In this document: in pieces, positions 8,092-15,795 of the stretch
How the letters are laid out: each line of letters begins with the position of its first letter
How positions within the stretch are numbered: position 1 is the first letter of the stretch
DNA from: Candidatus Saccharimonadota bacterium
Lineage (GTDB): Bacteria > Patescibacteriota > Saccharimonadia > Saccharimonadales > Saccharimonadaceae
Direction: 5' to 3'
Assembly: GCA_017545585.1 (NCBI GenBank)
Contig: JAFWMK010000013.1
Location: forward strand, 1 to 44,702
Length of the DNA: 44,702 bases
Made by a program: the position numbers and the translations under genes
The notes under the pieces: model-generated
Told to the model about the DNA's origin: nothing
Seen by the model: the letters and a program-made list of their open reading frames with translations, nothing else
Database searches by the model: none

Positions 8092-8862
8092 ATGGAAAAA
8101 GTTATTGAAGCAAAAAACCTCAAAAAGGTTTATGGCAAGAAGTCGGCTGTCTTTACTGCCCTCAAAGGCGTTGATCTCGATATTTACGAGGGTGAATCTG
8201 TTGCAATTGTCGGTAAATCCGGCTCGGGTAAGTCTACCCTTATGCATCTTTTGGCGCTCCTCGATACGCCTACATCTGGTACTATCAAAATCGACGGTGA
8301 AGAATCAACAAAGCTTTCTAAAAAAGAACTCAACAAACTTCGTAACTCACGGTTTGGTTTTGTGTTTCAGCAATTCTTTATGAACCCCAAAGACACTGTT
8401 TTAAACAACGTGGTACTTCCCCTAAAAATCGCAGGGATCTCTAGAAAAAAACGTAAACAACTAGCTATGGACGCCCTAAAGATCGTTGATCTTGAATCTA
8501 AAGCCAAAAACAAGGCTACTGATCTATCCGGCGGACAAAAACAGCGAGTCTGTATTGCCCGGGCGATCGTAAATAACCCTAAAATTATCTTTGCTGATGA
8601 GCCGACCGGCAACCTCGATTCAGCTACTGGCGACAAAATTACCGACCTCCTCTTTGATTTAAACAAAAAGCAAGGCGTTACTTTAATTGTTGTGACCCAC
8701 GACGAGGACTTGGCTAAACTTTGCCAGAGGATCGTCAGGATTTCAGATGGTAAAATCATCGCCGATAATAGCGTCAGGAAAGATACCGCAAAAAAGGCAT
8801 CTGAGCGTCGCGAAAAAGAAGCCGCCAGAGTTAAAAAAGCCAATGAAAAGGAGGCAAAATAA
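8092..8862 (+). CDS. ABC transporter ATP-binding protein (MacB/LolD type)
   Basis: A 256-residue ATPase subunit that powers the permease encoded immediately downstream. Walker A is GKSGSGKST (about residue 41), the signature is LSGGQKQR, Walker B is IIFADEPTGNLDS, and the H-loop is VVTHDED. The residues after about 230 are a lysine/glutamate-rich extension (KKASERREKEAARVKKANEKEAK). The stop overlaps the next start (TAATG), so the two are translationally coupled. The family exports lipoproteins, peptides or antibiotics; the substrate here is not deducible. With TATAAT 6 nt upstream and no Shine-Dalgarno, the mRNA is predicted leaderless. Confidence 0.93.
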   Translation: MEKVIEAKNLKKVYGKKSAVFTALKGVDLDIYEGESVAIVGKSGSGKSTLMHLLALLDTPTSGTIKIDGEESTKLSKKELNKLRNSRFGFVFQQFFMNPKDTVLNNVVLPLKIAGISRKKRKQLAMDALKIVDLESKAKNKATDLSGGQKQRVCIARAIVNNPKIIFADEPTGNLDSATGDKITDLLFDLNKKQGVTLIVVTHDEDLAKLCQRIVRISDGKIIADNSVRKDTAKKASERREKEAARVKKANEKEAK

Positions 8863-10175
8863 TGAAAATTTCAGATATTATCGCTTCGGCAAATTCAAAT
8901 TTATTCAGAAACAAAACTAGAACTTTTCTTACTATCCTAGCTGTATTTATTGGTTCGTTTACGATTATTTTAAACTCAGCTATCAATACTGGTGTAAATA
9001 GTTATATCGATAAGCAACTCGAAGCCGCTGGTGGCGAGGGTTATCTAGAGATTATGACAAACGAAGCTGTCGATATTATGTCATCAATGATGAGTAGTAG
9101 TTCAGAGGTCAAGGAGTATCGCGAAGCTTCAGGCAACGATCAAAAATCTACTTATATTACTGATGAGCAGATCGAGAAAGCTCGTCAAATTCCAGGACTC
9201 GAATCGATCGATTTGATTTATTCAGCCAACCCAGAGTATATCAAGGCCAAAGATTCCGATAAAAAGTTCGCCGTAACTAACTTAAACTTAATGCCAAGAG
9301 GAAATGTAAATCTTGATACTACTGCCGGCCGAAAGCCAGATGCAAATACAGATAAGCTGGAGGTGGCTTTGACCGAGGCTTACGTCAATGCGTTAGGCTT
9401 TTCGAGCGACGAGGATGCTATCGGTAAGATCGTGACTTTTGCGGTACCGAATACAGTCGAATGTTATATGGTTTCAAAACATTCAGATTGCTTAAAGATG
9501 GTCGATGCCGAAGTGGTCGGTGTCCAGGCCCCAAGCATCATGGCTATGGGTGGAATGCGCGCAAACCTTGCTCTCAATCAAAAAATCTACGATCTAGCTA
9601 CTGACGGCATGCCGGAAGAAGCCAAAAGGCATGCTTTTCAGGCTACAGCTCAGGTTGACCCAGAAAAGATAGATGAAATCAAGGAAAAACTTAAAGAAGT
9701 GGGGCTAGCTGCGATGACGATTGATGATGAAGTCGGTATGATCAAAGTATTCTTTGATGCGATTCTAGTGGTCTTTAGTATCTTCGGTGGGATTGCACTT
9801 CTAGCCGCTTCGATTGGAATTATCAATACTCTGTTTATGTCGGTGCAAGAACGTACCCGTGAAATTGGCTTAATGAAGGCGATGGGTATGAGCAACGGAA
9901 AAATTTTCTTTAGTTTTTCTTGCGAGGCAATCTTGCTCGGCTTTTGGGGTTCGGTAGTCGGGGTAGTATTTTCTATGATAATCGGTACAATTGGTGACAA
10001 AATCGCTCACGAATCATTCTTAAAAGATTTTCCAACCTTCGAACTAGTAAAATTTGATCCGATTAATATGCTGGTTATTGTGTTAATTATTATGTTTATT
10101 GCATTTCTCGCTGGGACTTTGCCAGCAAGACGAGCCGCCAAAAAAGATCCGATTGATGCACTAAGATACGAGTAG
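8862..10175 (+). CDS. ABC transporter permease (MacB/FtsX family)
   Basis: A 437-residue membrane partner of the preceding ATPase. There is one transmembrane helix near the N-terminus (TRTFLTILAVFIGSFTIIL), a large extracytoplasmic MacB-type periplasmic core domain (about residues 45-275), and three C-terminal helices of the FtsX domain (FDAILVVFSIFGGIALLAAS, ILLGFWGSVVGVVFSMIIG, MLVIVLIIMFIAFLAGTLP). The motif TREIGLMKAMG and the ending ARRAAKKDPIDALRYE are typical of the family. It overlaps the ATPase by one base and is followed by a strong terminator at 10188. It probably moves a substrate or remodels the envelope at the outer face of the membrane. Confidence 0.92.
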   Translation: MKISDIIASANSNLFRNKTRTFLTILAVFIGSFTIILNSAINTGVNSYIDKQLEAAGGEGYLEIMTNEAVDIMSSMMSSSSEVKEYREASGNDQKSTYITDEQIEKARQIPGLESIDLIYSANPEYIKAKDSDKKFAVTNLNLMPRGNVNLDTTAGRKPDANTDKLEVALTEAYVNALGFSSDEDAIGKIVTFAVPNTVECYMVSKHSDCLKMVDAEVVGVQAPSIMAMGGMRANLALNQKIYDLATDGMPEEAKRHAFQATAQVDPEKIDEIKEKLKEVGLAAMTIDDEVGMIKVFFDAILVVFSIFGGIALLAASIGIINTLFMSVQERTREIGLMKAMGMSNGKIFFSFSCEAILLGFWGSVVGVVFSMIIGTIGDKIAHESFLKDFPTFELVKFDPINMLVIVLIIMFIAFLAGTLPARRAAKKDPIDALRYE

Positions 10176-10187
10176 TTTGTGACCTAT

Positions 10188-10215
10188 AAAAAATCCCAGC
10201 CTAGGCTGGGATTTT
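10188..10215. terminator. Bidirectional intrinsic terminator
   Basis: A hairpin with arms AATCCCAGCC and GGCTGGGATT, loop TA, flanked by A-runs and T-runs. It closes the ABC operon from the left and the small membrane-protein gene from the right. Confidence 0.85.
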
Positions 10216-10248
10216 CTGATGTCTAAATACAGATTAGAGAGTCGCATT

Positions 10249-10452
10249 TCAGCTGTCAATAGCTTCTAAGATCCCCGGGATTAACAAATAGACGACACAC
10301 ACGCCAATTGTAATTAGAATTACAATCAATGTGATGCGGTAGCCCGGAGAGTTGGCTAACTGCTCCTTTTCGCGCTTTGTGCCTGATTCAAGAAAGATAA
10401 TCGACGCGATACATGCAATAATACTAGCTAATCCAGCAGATAATTTAAACAT
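10249..10452 (-). CDS. Small two-helix membrane protein
   Basis: A 67-residue protein starting MFKLSAGLAS. This ATG has AAGGAGG 8 nt upstream; the longer frame to 10497 lacks such a site. There are two hydrophobic helices: residues 4-20 (LSAGLASIIACIASIIFLE) and about 37-62 (RITLIVILITIGVCVVYLLI), separated by a charged loop (SGTKREKEQLANS). It ends in GILEAIDS. I do not recognise a family. It is monocistronic, with its own promoter (10508-10536) and a shared terminator at 10188. Confidence 0.7.
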   Translation of the reverse strand: MFKLSAGLASIIACIASIIFLESGTKREKEQLANSPGYRITLIVILITIGVCVVYLLIPGILEAIDS

Positions 10453-10507
10453 ATCTTTTCCCTCCTTTGCAGACATCAAACTCCAAGGTACACCCACTAC
10501 CTAAGAT

Positions 10508-10536
10508 ATTATACAATATTTATGGCAAAAAATCAA
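10508..10536 (-). promoter_or_regulatory. Promoter of the small membrane-protein gene
   Basis: Minus strand: TTGATT (10531-10536), 17-nt spacer, TATAAT (10508-10513). It lies directly after the terminator of the candidate RNA, so the two are separate transcripts. Confidence 0.65.
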
Positions 10537-10543
10537 TACAATC

Positions 10544-10586
10544 AAAAAGAGCTCAGGTAAGGGTGGGCATCACCTGAGCTCTTTTT
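10544..10586. terminator. Strong intrinsic terminator of the candidate RNA
   Basis: Arms AGAGCTCAGGT and ACCTGAGCTCT with a 13-nt loop, flanked by five As and five Ts, so it works in both directions. On the minus strand it follows the last helix of the structured RNA after only a few bases. Confidence 0.85.
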
Positions 10587-10740
10587 GGCCCTCTAACGCT
10601 TCACTTTCTATACCGGGTGAACCCCGGAAGCATGGCCCACCTCACACAATTCTAGGGCCCGCCGGTTAGAGGGATTGCTATGCTTTCGAAATGCTCCCCT
10701 TCAAAGTGGAGGTAATACTTATAACTTAAAACCTTTAAAG
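10587..10740 (-). ncRNA. Candidate structured RNA with a three-way junction
   Basis: No ORF is credible here, but the sequence folds well. The closing helix pairs CCCTCTAAC with GTTAGAGGG (10590-10674). Inside are a hairpin with stem CCGGG/CCCGG enclosed by GCTTC/GAAGC, and an arm GGGCC/GGCCC. On the minus strand the 3' side of the closing helix runs straight into the terminator at 10544, which sets the strand. An extra hairpin (CTCCAC/GGGGAG) lies 5' at about 10693-10712. I looked for SRP, tmRNA, RNase P and 6S signatures and did not find them. No convincing promoter was found, so the 5' end is approximate. Confidence 0.45.
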
Positions 10741-10760
10741 AAATTTTAAGCTCGAAAGGG

Positions 10761-10789
10761 TTTCAAAAGCACGCAATTTCTGATATACT
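10761..10789 (+). promoter_or_regulatory. Probable dprA promoter
   Basis: TTTCAA (10761-10766), 17-nt spacer, TATACT (10784-10789). The predicted leader is about 90 nt. Confidence 0.4.
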
Positions 10790-10831
10790 TAAATAAGTAT
10801 AGTCGAAATTATAACTTATTTAGGTGCGGTA

Positions 10832-10852
10832 TAGGGCGCATTTTGTGCCCTA
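10832..10852 (+). promoter_or_regulatory. Hairpin in the dprA leader
   Basis: TAGGGCGCA and TGTGCCCTA pair over 9 bp (one G-U) around a TTT loop. No T-run follows, so it is not a terminator. It lies 32 nt before the dprA start and may affect RNA stability or access to the ribosome site. Confidence 0.4.
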
Positions 10853-10883
10853 ACTGTATTCATTATATCACGTGAGGAGAAAA

Positions 10884-11867
10884 ATGTCAATACTTTTTAC
10901 ACACTTTTTTGATAAAATCAATGCTTTTTCACCCCTAGAGCATGATTTTACAGAGGTGTTAGCGTCTATTGCGCTTACGCCTAAAACATTGTATTTTCGT
11001 GGAAAAATACCAGAAAATGTGGCAAAAAATAGCCACCAGAGGCCGCCAGCAGTAGCTATTGTAGGTTCTCGCCACAATACTCGTTATGGCGAAGAAGTAG
11101 CCTACAAATTAGCCTATGAGTTAGGTAAACGAGGTGTGGTGGTAGTCTCTGGTCTTGCCTACGGCATAGATTCTATTGGCCATAAGGGGTGTCTTGACGC
11201 TGGCGGCACGACTATTGCTGTGCTTGGTACTCGGATAGACGATATCTATCCAAAAGCCCATATAGCTCTCGCTAGAGAAATTATCGCAAAAAATGGAGCA
11301 ATTATCTCAGAATATGCGCCTAGTGAGCTTCTAGATACTGCGCCACTTGCTTCAGCGGAATATATCGACAAGACTACCGGTAGACGTAGTATCCACCGAC
11401 AAGCCTCTTTTCTTTATCGCAATCGCATTATTTCGGGTCTTTCAGATATAGTTGTGGTAGTAGAAGCTGCCGAAAAATCTGGCTCTCTCAATACCGCCAC
11501 TCATGCTTTAGAACAGGGTAAAGAGGTCTTCGCAGTGCCGGGTAATATCACTAGTCCTTATTCTCAAGGATGTAATAAGCTCATCTATCAAGGTGCCACC
11601 CCTTATACCGAACCGGATGACATTTTGAGGCTTCTCTTCCCTGATGACTATGTCAAAAACCACAAAAAACTCAAAAAACACGGTCTCATTGGCGATACTG
11701 ACACTGAAACCGCTATCTTAAGGGTTCTATCAGAGGGGATTCGTTCTGGCGAACAGATTATGGAGAAAACCAAGCTCCCACCAGAAGTTTTTAATCAAAC
11801 TATCACGCTTCTTGAGATTAAGTCAAAAGTTCGCTCTCTTGGTATGAATAATTGGGGGCTTAATTAG
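10884..11867 (+). CDS. dprA: DNA-processing protein DprA
   Basis: DprA protects incoming single-stranded DNA and loads RecA during natural transformation. The start is ATG at 10884, because GAGGAG sits 4 nt upstream; a GTG at 10872 overlaps that site. The Rossmann-type core shows VAIVGSRHNTRYGEEVAYKLA, VVSGLAYGIDSIGHKG, TTIAVLGTRIDDIYP, and later YRNRIISGLSD and EVFAVPGNI. The C-terminal 70 residues form a winged-helix-like domain (ETAILRVLSEG, KLPPEVFNQTITLLEIKSKV). About 327 residues. Its 3' end overlaps pth tail-to-tail by 8 bp. Presence in a small genome fits DNA uptake by an episymbiont, which is inference. Confidence 0.95.
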   Translation: MSILFTHFFDKINAFSPLEHDFTEVLASIALTPKTLYFRGKIPENVAKNSHQRPPAVAIVGSRHNTRYGEEVAYKLAYELGKRGVVVVSGLAYGIDSIGHKGCLDAGGTTIAVLGTRIDDIYPKAHIALAREIIAKNGAIISEYAPSELLDTAPLASAEYIDKTTGRRSIHRQASFLYRNRIISGLSDIVVVVEAAEKSGSLNTATHALEQGKEVFAVPGNITSPYSQGCNKLIYQGATPYTEPDDILRLLFPDDYVKNHKKLKKHGLIGDTDTETAILRVLSEGIRSGEQIMEKTKLPPEVFNQTITLLEIKSKVRSLGMNNWGLN

Positions 11868-12384
11868 CGATAAATTCATCAATTCTATCGCAGGCTTCCT
11901 CTAAGATTTCTGGTAATCGCGCCTTTTCTTCAGGGGTGAATTTACCAAGCACAAAATCCGTTGCGCCTACTTTTTCCCTGATGGCGGTATTTTCAGTTCC
12001 TAATCGAAGTCTTGGGTAATCAGAGGTGGAGAGTTCTTTATCTATTGATTTTAACCCGTTATTGCCACCAGTTGATCCCGAAGAACGAAATCTGATTTTG
12101 CCAAATTCTAGGTCGAAATTGTCGCAGATCACTAGGATATCTGAGGCTGGTATTTTATAATACCGCACGTAAGAAGCCACCGATTGCCCAGATAAATTAT
12201 AAAAATCCTGAGGCTTGATAAAAGTAGTATCGCCTATTTTGCATCTGATAGCACCTAGAAACGGTTTAGTATCCCAATGGCTATCATTCCGCTTAAGATA
12301 AAAATCGAGGGTCAAAAACCCAAAATTATGTCGCGTAAAATTAAATCTATCTCCTGGGTTTCCTAATCCAACTACCAATTTCAT
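11860..12384 (-). CDS. pth: Peptidyl-tRNA hydrolase
   Basis: It releases peptides from prematurely dropped peptidyl-tRNA. The 174-residue length is close to the family norm. MKLVVGLGNPGDRFNFTRHNFGF contains the catalytic histidine (TRHN). Further family motifs are FIKPQDFYNLSGQSV, ILVICDNFDLEFG with the conserved aspartate, and GSTGGNNGLKSI. The ATG lacks a Shine-Dalgarno and has TATAAT exactly 6 nt upstream with an extended TGC, so it is predicted leaderless. It overlaps the end of dprA by 8 bp. Confidence 0.96.
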   Translation of the reverse strand: MKLVVGLGNPGDRFNFTRHNFGFLTLDFYLKRNDSHWDTKPFLGAIRCKIGDTTFIKPQDFYNLSGQSVASYVRYYKIPASDILVICDNFDLEFGKIRFRSSGSTGGNNGLKSIDKELSTSDYPRLRLGTENTAIREKVGATDFVLGKFTPEEKARLPEILEEACDRIDEFIAN

Positions 12385-12390
12385 AGGTAA

Positions 12391-12399
12391 ATTATAGCA
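12391..12399 (-). promoter_or_regulatory. Extended -10 of pth, leaderless
   Basis: Minus strand TGC-TATAAT; the -10 (12391-12396) is 6 nt from the ATG. It abuts the phoH terminator. Confidence 0.65.
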
Positions 12400-12400
12400 T

Positions 12401-12430
12401 AAAAATGCCCCTACCCAAATAGGTAGGGGC
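12401..12430 (-). terminator. Terminator of the PIN-PhoH gene
   Basis: Arms GCCCCTACC and GGTAGGGGC, 6-nt loop, followed on the minus strand by TTTTT. Confidence 0.8.
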
Positions 12431-12453
12431 TAAAGGAGCTGGCTCTAAATGGC

Positions 12454-14085
12454 TTATGGGTAAGATCTCCTGCTGGCTTTTTGTCTTTCGGCTACTAATT
12501 TTACCAGAGGATGTCTAATAACCTCTTCTTCAGTGAAATGCACCTGAGCCACCATTGGATTGTCATACAAAAGCTGTGAAGCATAGACCAAGCCGTTGTT
12601 GGACGAATCCAAATACGGAGCATGCACCTGTTTGATGTCTCCAGTGATGACGATTTTGCCGTTCGTGCCAAGGCGTTTGATCAGAGTGTCAGCCTGTTTG
12701 GCATTCTGATCCTGGAATTCGTCGTAGAGTGCCACCTCATAGGAAAAATCTCTACCCCTAGCACTCTCAATTGGCAAATTCGAGAACCAGGCGTCCCAGA
12801 TAGTATCCACTCGATCGCGCAACTTCTGACTAATCGAACGATTGTCTTCGTTTGGATCCATGGTCGATTGTGGCAAGATTGCTTCATGATCCCGGATGTC
12901 CTTAAGTTCCGCCCGCAAAGATTTATCAGTTTTTAAGAGATAATTCCTGAGGGCATTTTTGAGCGGCTGTACATCTAGATCCATTTTTTCGTTCAAGTCT
13001 CCCGGGAGTGCGCCGATCCTACTTTGACTAGCACAAGGTACCACTGCTACTCCTATGTATTTACCAGTCTTGCAAGCTTGGTAGCCGTAGACAGTGGCCA
13101 TATAGGTTTTGCCTGAACCCGCCGGTCCTGTGCAGATTACTGCTGAAAATTTAGGGTTAAGCAACGCCTCCGCGTAAATTGCCTGTCCATCGTTCATGAT
13201 GGGCTCAGGGAAATCTGCAATGTGCGAAAGATTTACGATGGCGTTAAAATCAGCATCATATCTGCCAATATGACGAAAATACGGATTGCCACTCTCAAAC
13301 AGACTGGGAGGGCAGTCCCCAGGATTTTCGAGGTTCATAATGATGAACTCATTTGCCACAAACGGCGTCCGGTCATATTCCAAACCAGACTCCTCCATCA
13401 TCATGTTCCAGATGTCAAGCTCGACGCTACCGCCTTCATAAAAGTACCAAAACAGATCTTTCGGTACGGTTACTTCTCTCCTACCGGTATAGGGGGCAGG
13501 CGGTTTGTAGCCGAATCTCGAAGTGATTACGCCGCGGCGACTCGCTCTGATTGCCAGACCATTGTCATTTGTGAGTAATATGATCGAACCTGTAGTTACC
13601 AACCTGTTTACGTCCTTAAGTTTTGCCGTACCATCTACCGGTATCATCTGGTAGATAAACTCCGCCGCAATTGCTGCCAAGATAATTTGACCATCCATGT
13701 CGTCTTCAGCGGGGGCAAACGGTAAAGATTTTTTGAAATCCTTGTGCACTGGCAAAATTGAGAACCGCATTGTATTGACGATTACGTCAGCCTTCATCTC
13801 GTATGCACTGGACAGCATAGCTCCGTTAGAGACATCGTCAAAACCTTCCAGTTCAAACAGCGCTCTCAGTCGTTTCAAAACCATCCGTGCTACTTTTCCT
13901 CGTTCACTGCTTTCCTTCTTAAAACTTGAAAGCTCGCGAATCACTGCCGTCGGAATAATAATATGCGCTTCTGATAAATCTATCGTCGGATCTTTTAGGT
14001 CTGCAACCCCTTCGCTTGAAGGGATGATATCTGGGTAATCGACCAAAATATTAGTGTCGATCACGTACTTTTTGTCTGCACTCAT
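12454..14085 (-). CDS. PIN-PhoH family RNA-processing ATPase (PhoH2/YlaK-like)
   Basis: A 543-residue fusion. Residues 1-160 are a PIN nuclease domain (YVIDTNILVDYPD; later acidic residues in EDDMDGQIILAA and TNDNGLAI). Residues 270-543 are the PhoH ATPase domain: Walker A is CTGPAGSGKTYMA, Walker B is VALYDEFQDQNAKQ, and the sensor is GTNGKIVITGDIKQ. PhoH2-type proteins are described as RNA-unwinding and cleaving enzymes or toxin-like nucleases. A strong AAAGGAGG precedes the ATG by 8 nt. The promoter (14169-14177) is extended -10, and the 80-nt leader starts with a hairpin. A terminator follows. It is transcribed alone, downstream of der and a tiny ORF. Confidence 0.93.
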   Translation of the reverse strand: MSADKKYVIDTNILVDYPDIIPSSEGVADLKDPTIDLSEAHIIIPTAVIRELSSFKKESSERGKVARMVLKRLRALFELEGFDDVSNGAMLSSAYEMKADVIVNTMRFSILPVHKDFKKSLPFAPAEDDMDGQIILAAIAAEFIYQMIPVDGTAKLKDVNRLVTTGSIILLTNDNGLAIRASRRGVITSRFGYKPPAPYTGRREVTVPKDLFWYFYEGGSVELDIWNMMMEESGLEYDRTPFVANEFIIMNLENPGDCPPSLFESGNPYFRHIGRYDADFNAIVNLSHIADFPEPIMNDGQAIYAEALLNPKFSAVICTGPAGSGKTYMATVYGYQACKTGKYIGVAVVPCASQSRIGALPGDLNEKMDLDVQPLKNALRNYLLKTDKSLRAELKDIRDHEAILPQSTMDPNEDNRSISQKLRDRVDTIWDAWFSNLPIESARGRDFSYEVALYDEFQDQNAKQADTLIKRLGTNGKIVITGDIKQVHAPYLDSSNNGLVYASQLLYDNPMVAQVHFTEEEVIRHPLVKLVAERQKASRRSYP

Positions 14086-14130
14086 ACTTCCACCTCCTTT
14101 TTAAAGTGCTAAGCATTCCCAGAATCTATC

Positions 14131-14158
14131 AAAAATGGGAACAACTTAATCTGCTCCC
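14131..14158 (-). promoter_or_regulatory. Hairpin with T-run at the start of the phoH leader
   Basis: On the minus strand GGGAGCA pairs with TGTTCCC (8-nt loop) and is followed by ATTTTT. It begins a few bases after the predicted start site, so it could be an attenuator or simply the terminator for read-through from der. Confidence 0.45.
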
Positions 14159-14168
14159 ACTTAAGACC

Positions 14169-14177
14169 ATTATAACA
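14169..14177 (-). promoter_or_regulatory. Extended -10 promoter of phoH
   Basis: Minus strand TGT-TATAAT, with TATAAT at 14169-14174. It lies just downstream of the 21-residue ORF. Confidence 0.65.
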
Positions 14178-14183
14178 CAAAAA

Positions 14184-14249
14184 CTACTTACTTCGATGCA
14201 CTTTAATACCAGTAGTCTTGGACTTCTTTGCTACGATCTCGATTTTCAT
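14184..14249 (-). CDS. 21-residue basic peptide coupled to der
   Basis: A short ORF starting MKIEIVAKKSK and ending HRSK, with seven lysines or arginines. Its ATG overlaps the der stop as ATGA, and AAAGGT lies 6 nt upstream, so the initiation signals are better than chance. No family is recognised; it resembles a very small basic ribosome-associated or nucleic-acid-binding peptide. The phoH promoter follows immediately. Confidence 0.4.
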   Translation of the reverse strand: MKIEIVAKKSKTTGIKVHRSK

Positions 14250-15604
14250 CTGTTACCTTTCTGCCCACGTTCATTATCATCGCTTCGATATGAGAACATG
14301 ATTGGTGTTCCCATCATCGGATATTTTTCACGAATCTTTCTCTCTAAAAACCGTTTCCATGACCAGTGTAAAAGTCCCAAGGCGTGCCCATGCAACACGA
14401 ACCATGGCGGGCAGGTATCAGTCTGGACTAAGTATTTTGGCTTTGGCCGGGTGTTTTTTAGACCCGCCGGAATATGCTCCAAAACCGCTTCGTTCAAAAT
14501 TTTATTTAATTCGGAAGTAGGAATTTCTGTATGACGAGCCTCATCCACCTCTAGAGCCAATTCAAAAATTTGCGTAGCGTTTTTGCCTGTCTTAGAAGAT
14601 GTCAAAATTACCGGTGCATAAGGCAGAAAATCGTAATCTCTCTCGAGGTCATCCAGCAAAAAATCTGCTGCTGTACGATTTTTGATATTTTCTTCACCAA
14701 AATAATTGGTTGGCTCGGCGTTCTCGAGTAAATCAGATTTGGTTACTACCATGATGATTCCTTTGCCAGAATCTACGATTTGCCCAGCCAAACTTTGGTC
14801 TAACTTTGCATGCGGCTCAGTAGAATCAATCAAAAGACAGCAAATATCAGATTCTTCGATTGCCGCAAGTGTACGGATGGCTGAGAACTTTTCAATCCCA
14901 ACCTCTCTTTTTCCTGGTTTTCGAAGTCCGGCAGTATCTAAAATCTCAATCTCACGACCTTTGTATTTAATAGAAACACGATTGATATCTCGAGTCGTTC
15001 CCTGTTTGGAGCTTACAATCGCCTGTTGTTTTTTGCCCAGTGTGTTAAACAGAGAGGACTTGCCTACATTAGGCCGCCCAATTAGGGCGATTTTTAATTT
15101 TTCAGATTCCTGAGCAATTTTTTCTTTCGGTAAAAATTCTTTTAACTTTTTAAATCCTTCCCCAGTTGTCGCTGAAACATAAAAAGTCTTTTCCGGGGCT
15201 ATTCCTAGTGCCCTAAACTCTGTAATCGGTAAGGATTCTGAGAGGTCGCATTTGTTTAGGATTAAATACACATCTTTACCTGACTTAAGGGCATTTTTAG
15301 CGATTTTAGCATCTTTTTGATCGAAATATTTAGATGAATCAAGCGTCACCAAAATTATATCTGCTGAATCTATCGCGTCTTCGATTTGCTCCTGGATCGA
15401 AGCTTCAAAATCATCGGTAGGATTTTTTAAGCCAGCCGTATCTATCAAAATAAAGGCGTCGTCAATCGTCGCCATTACATTATCGCGCGTGGTTCCCTCT
15501 TCGCGGGCTACGATAGCGATATTCTTATGTGCTATTCGGTTCAAAATACTGGATTTTCCAGCATTTGTCTGACCAATTAAAGCTACAATAGGTAAACGTT
15601 TCAT
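14246..15604 (-). CDS. der: GTPase Der (EngA)
   Basis: An essential double GTPase for 50S ribosome assembly. The start is ATG at 15604 (MKRLPIVALIGQTN), supported by AAGGGG 7 nt upstream. G domain 1 shows GQTNAGKSS, DTAGL and NKCD. G domain 2 shows GRPNVGKSS, DTAGLRKPG and TKSD. The KH-like C-terminal domain follows (RPKPKYLVQTDTCPPWFVLHG). About 452 residues, the usual size. tRNA-Glu lies upstream in the same direction with no clear terminator between, so they may be co-transcribed. Its stop overlaps the 21-residue ORF. Confidence 0.96.
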   Translation of the reverse strand: MKRLPIVALIGQTNAGKSSILNRIAHKNIAIVAREEGTTRDNVMATIDDAFILIDTAGLKNPTDDFEASIQEQIEDAIDSADIILVTLDSSKYFDQKDAKIAKNALKSGKDVYLILNKCDLSESLPITEFRALGIAPEKTFYVSATTGEGFKKLKEFLPKEKIAQESEKLKIALIGRPNVGKSSLFNTLGKKQQAIVSSKQGTTRDINRVSIKYKGREIEILDTAGLRKPGKREVGIEKFSAIRTLAAIEESDICCLLIDSTEPHAKLDQSLAGQIVDSGKGIIMVVTKSDLLENAEPTNYFGEENIKNRTAADFLLDDLERDYDFLPYAPVILTSSKTGKNATQIFELALEVDEARHTEIPTSELNKILNEAVLEHIPAGLKNTRPKPKYLVQTDTCPPWFVLHGHALGLLHWSWKRFLERKIREKYPMMGTPIMFSYRSDDNERGQKGNR

Positions 15605-15616
15605 AAAAAAGCCCCT

Positions 15617-15637
15617 TGGTGATCTCGGCGGGAGTCG
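15617..15637 (-). repeat. 21-nt copy of the tRNA-Glu 3' end
   Basis: Identical over 21 nt to 15693-15713. On the tRNA strand it runs from C56 of the T-loop through the acceptor 3' strand and CCA. Identity stops abruptly at the next base on the T-loop side. The rest of a tRNA is absent. The copy sits 13 nt before the der start codon. Confidence 0.85.
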
Positions 15638-15692
15638 CATTGAGCGAAGCGATATCCGAATCCGCTTTTTTTGCGTGTTCCTTTAGAGAACA

Positions 15693-15769
15693 TGGTGATC
15701 TCGGCGGGAGTCGAACCCGCGATTTTCTGGATGAGAACCAGACGTCCTAGACCACTAGACGACGAGACC
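15693..15769 (-). tRNA. tRNA-Glu (CTC)
   Basis: Cloverleaf with acceptor GGTCTCG/CGAGATC, anticodon loop TTCTCAT (anticodon CTC), T-loop TTCGACT, discriminator A and an encoded CCA. TATAAT (15778-15783) lies 8 nt before G1, so transcription should begin at or within 2 nt of the mature 5' end. Confidence 0.95.
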
Positions 15770-15777
15770 GTAACTTT

Positions 15778-15786
15778 ATTATAACA
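15778..15786 (-). promoter_or_regulatory. Extended -10 of tRNA-Glu
   Basis: Minus strand TGT-TATAAT with the box at 15778-15783, 8 nt from the tRNA 5' end. It predicts a leader of 0-2 nt. Confidence 0.65.
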
Positions 15787-15795
15787 CAAAAATAT

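Noticed and set aside
10544-10740. SRP RNA, tmRNA, RNase P RNA or 6S RNA
   Set aside because: The plus strand contains GGGTGAACCCCGGAAGCA, which recalls SRP RNA, but the conserved CAGG-CCGGAAGG-AGCA apex is absent. No tRNA-like ends, GAGGAAAGTCC or long bubble were found for the other families.
15617-15692. A second, degenerate tRNA-Glu
   Set aside because: Only the last 21 nt match. The upstream part shows no acceptor, D-arm or anticodon remnants, and its length and content resemble the tRNA-Leu spacer instead.
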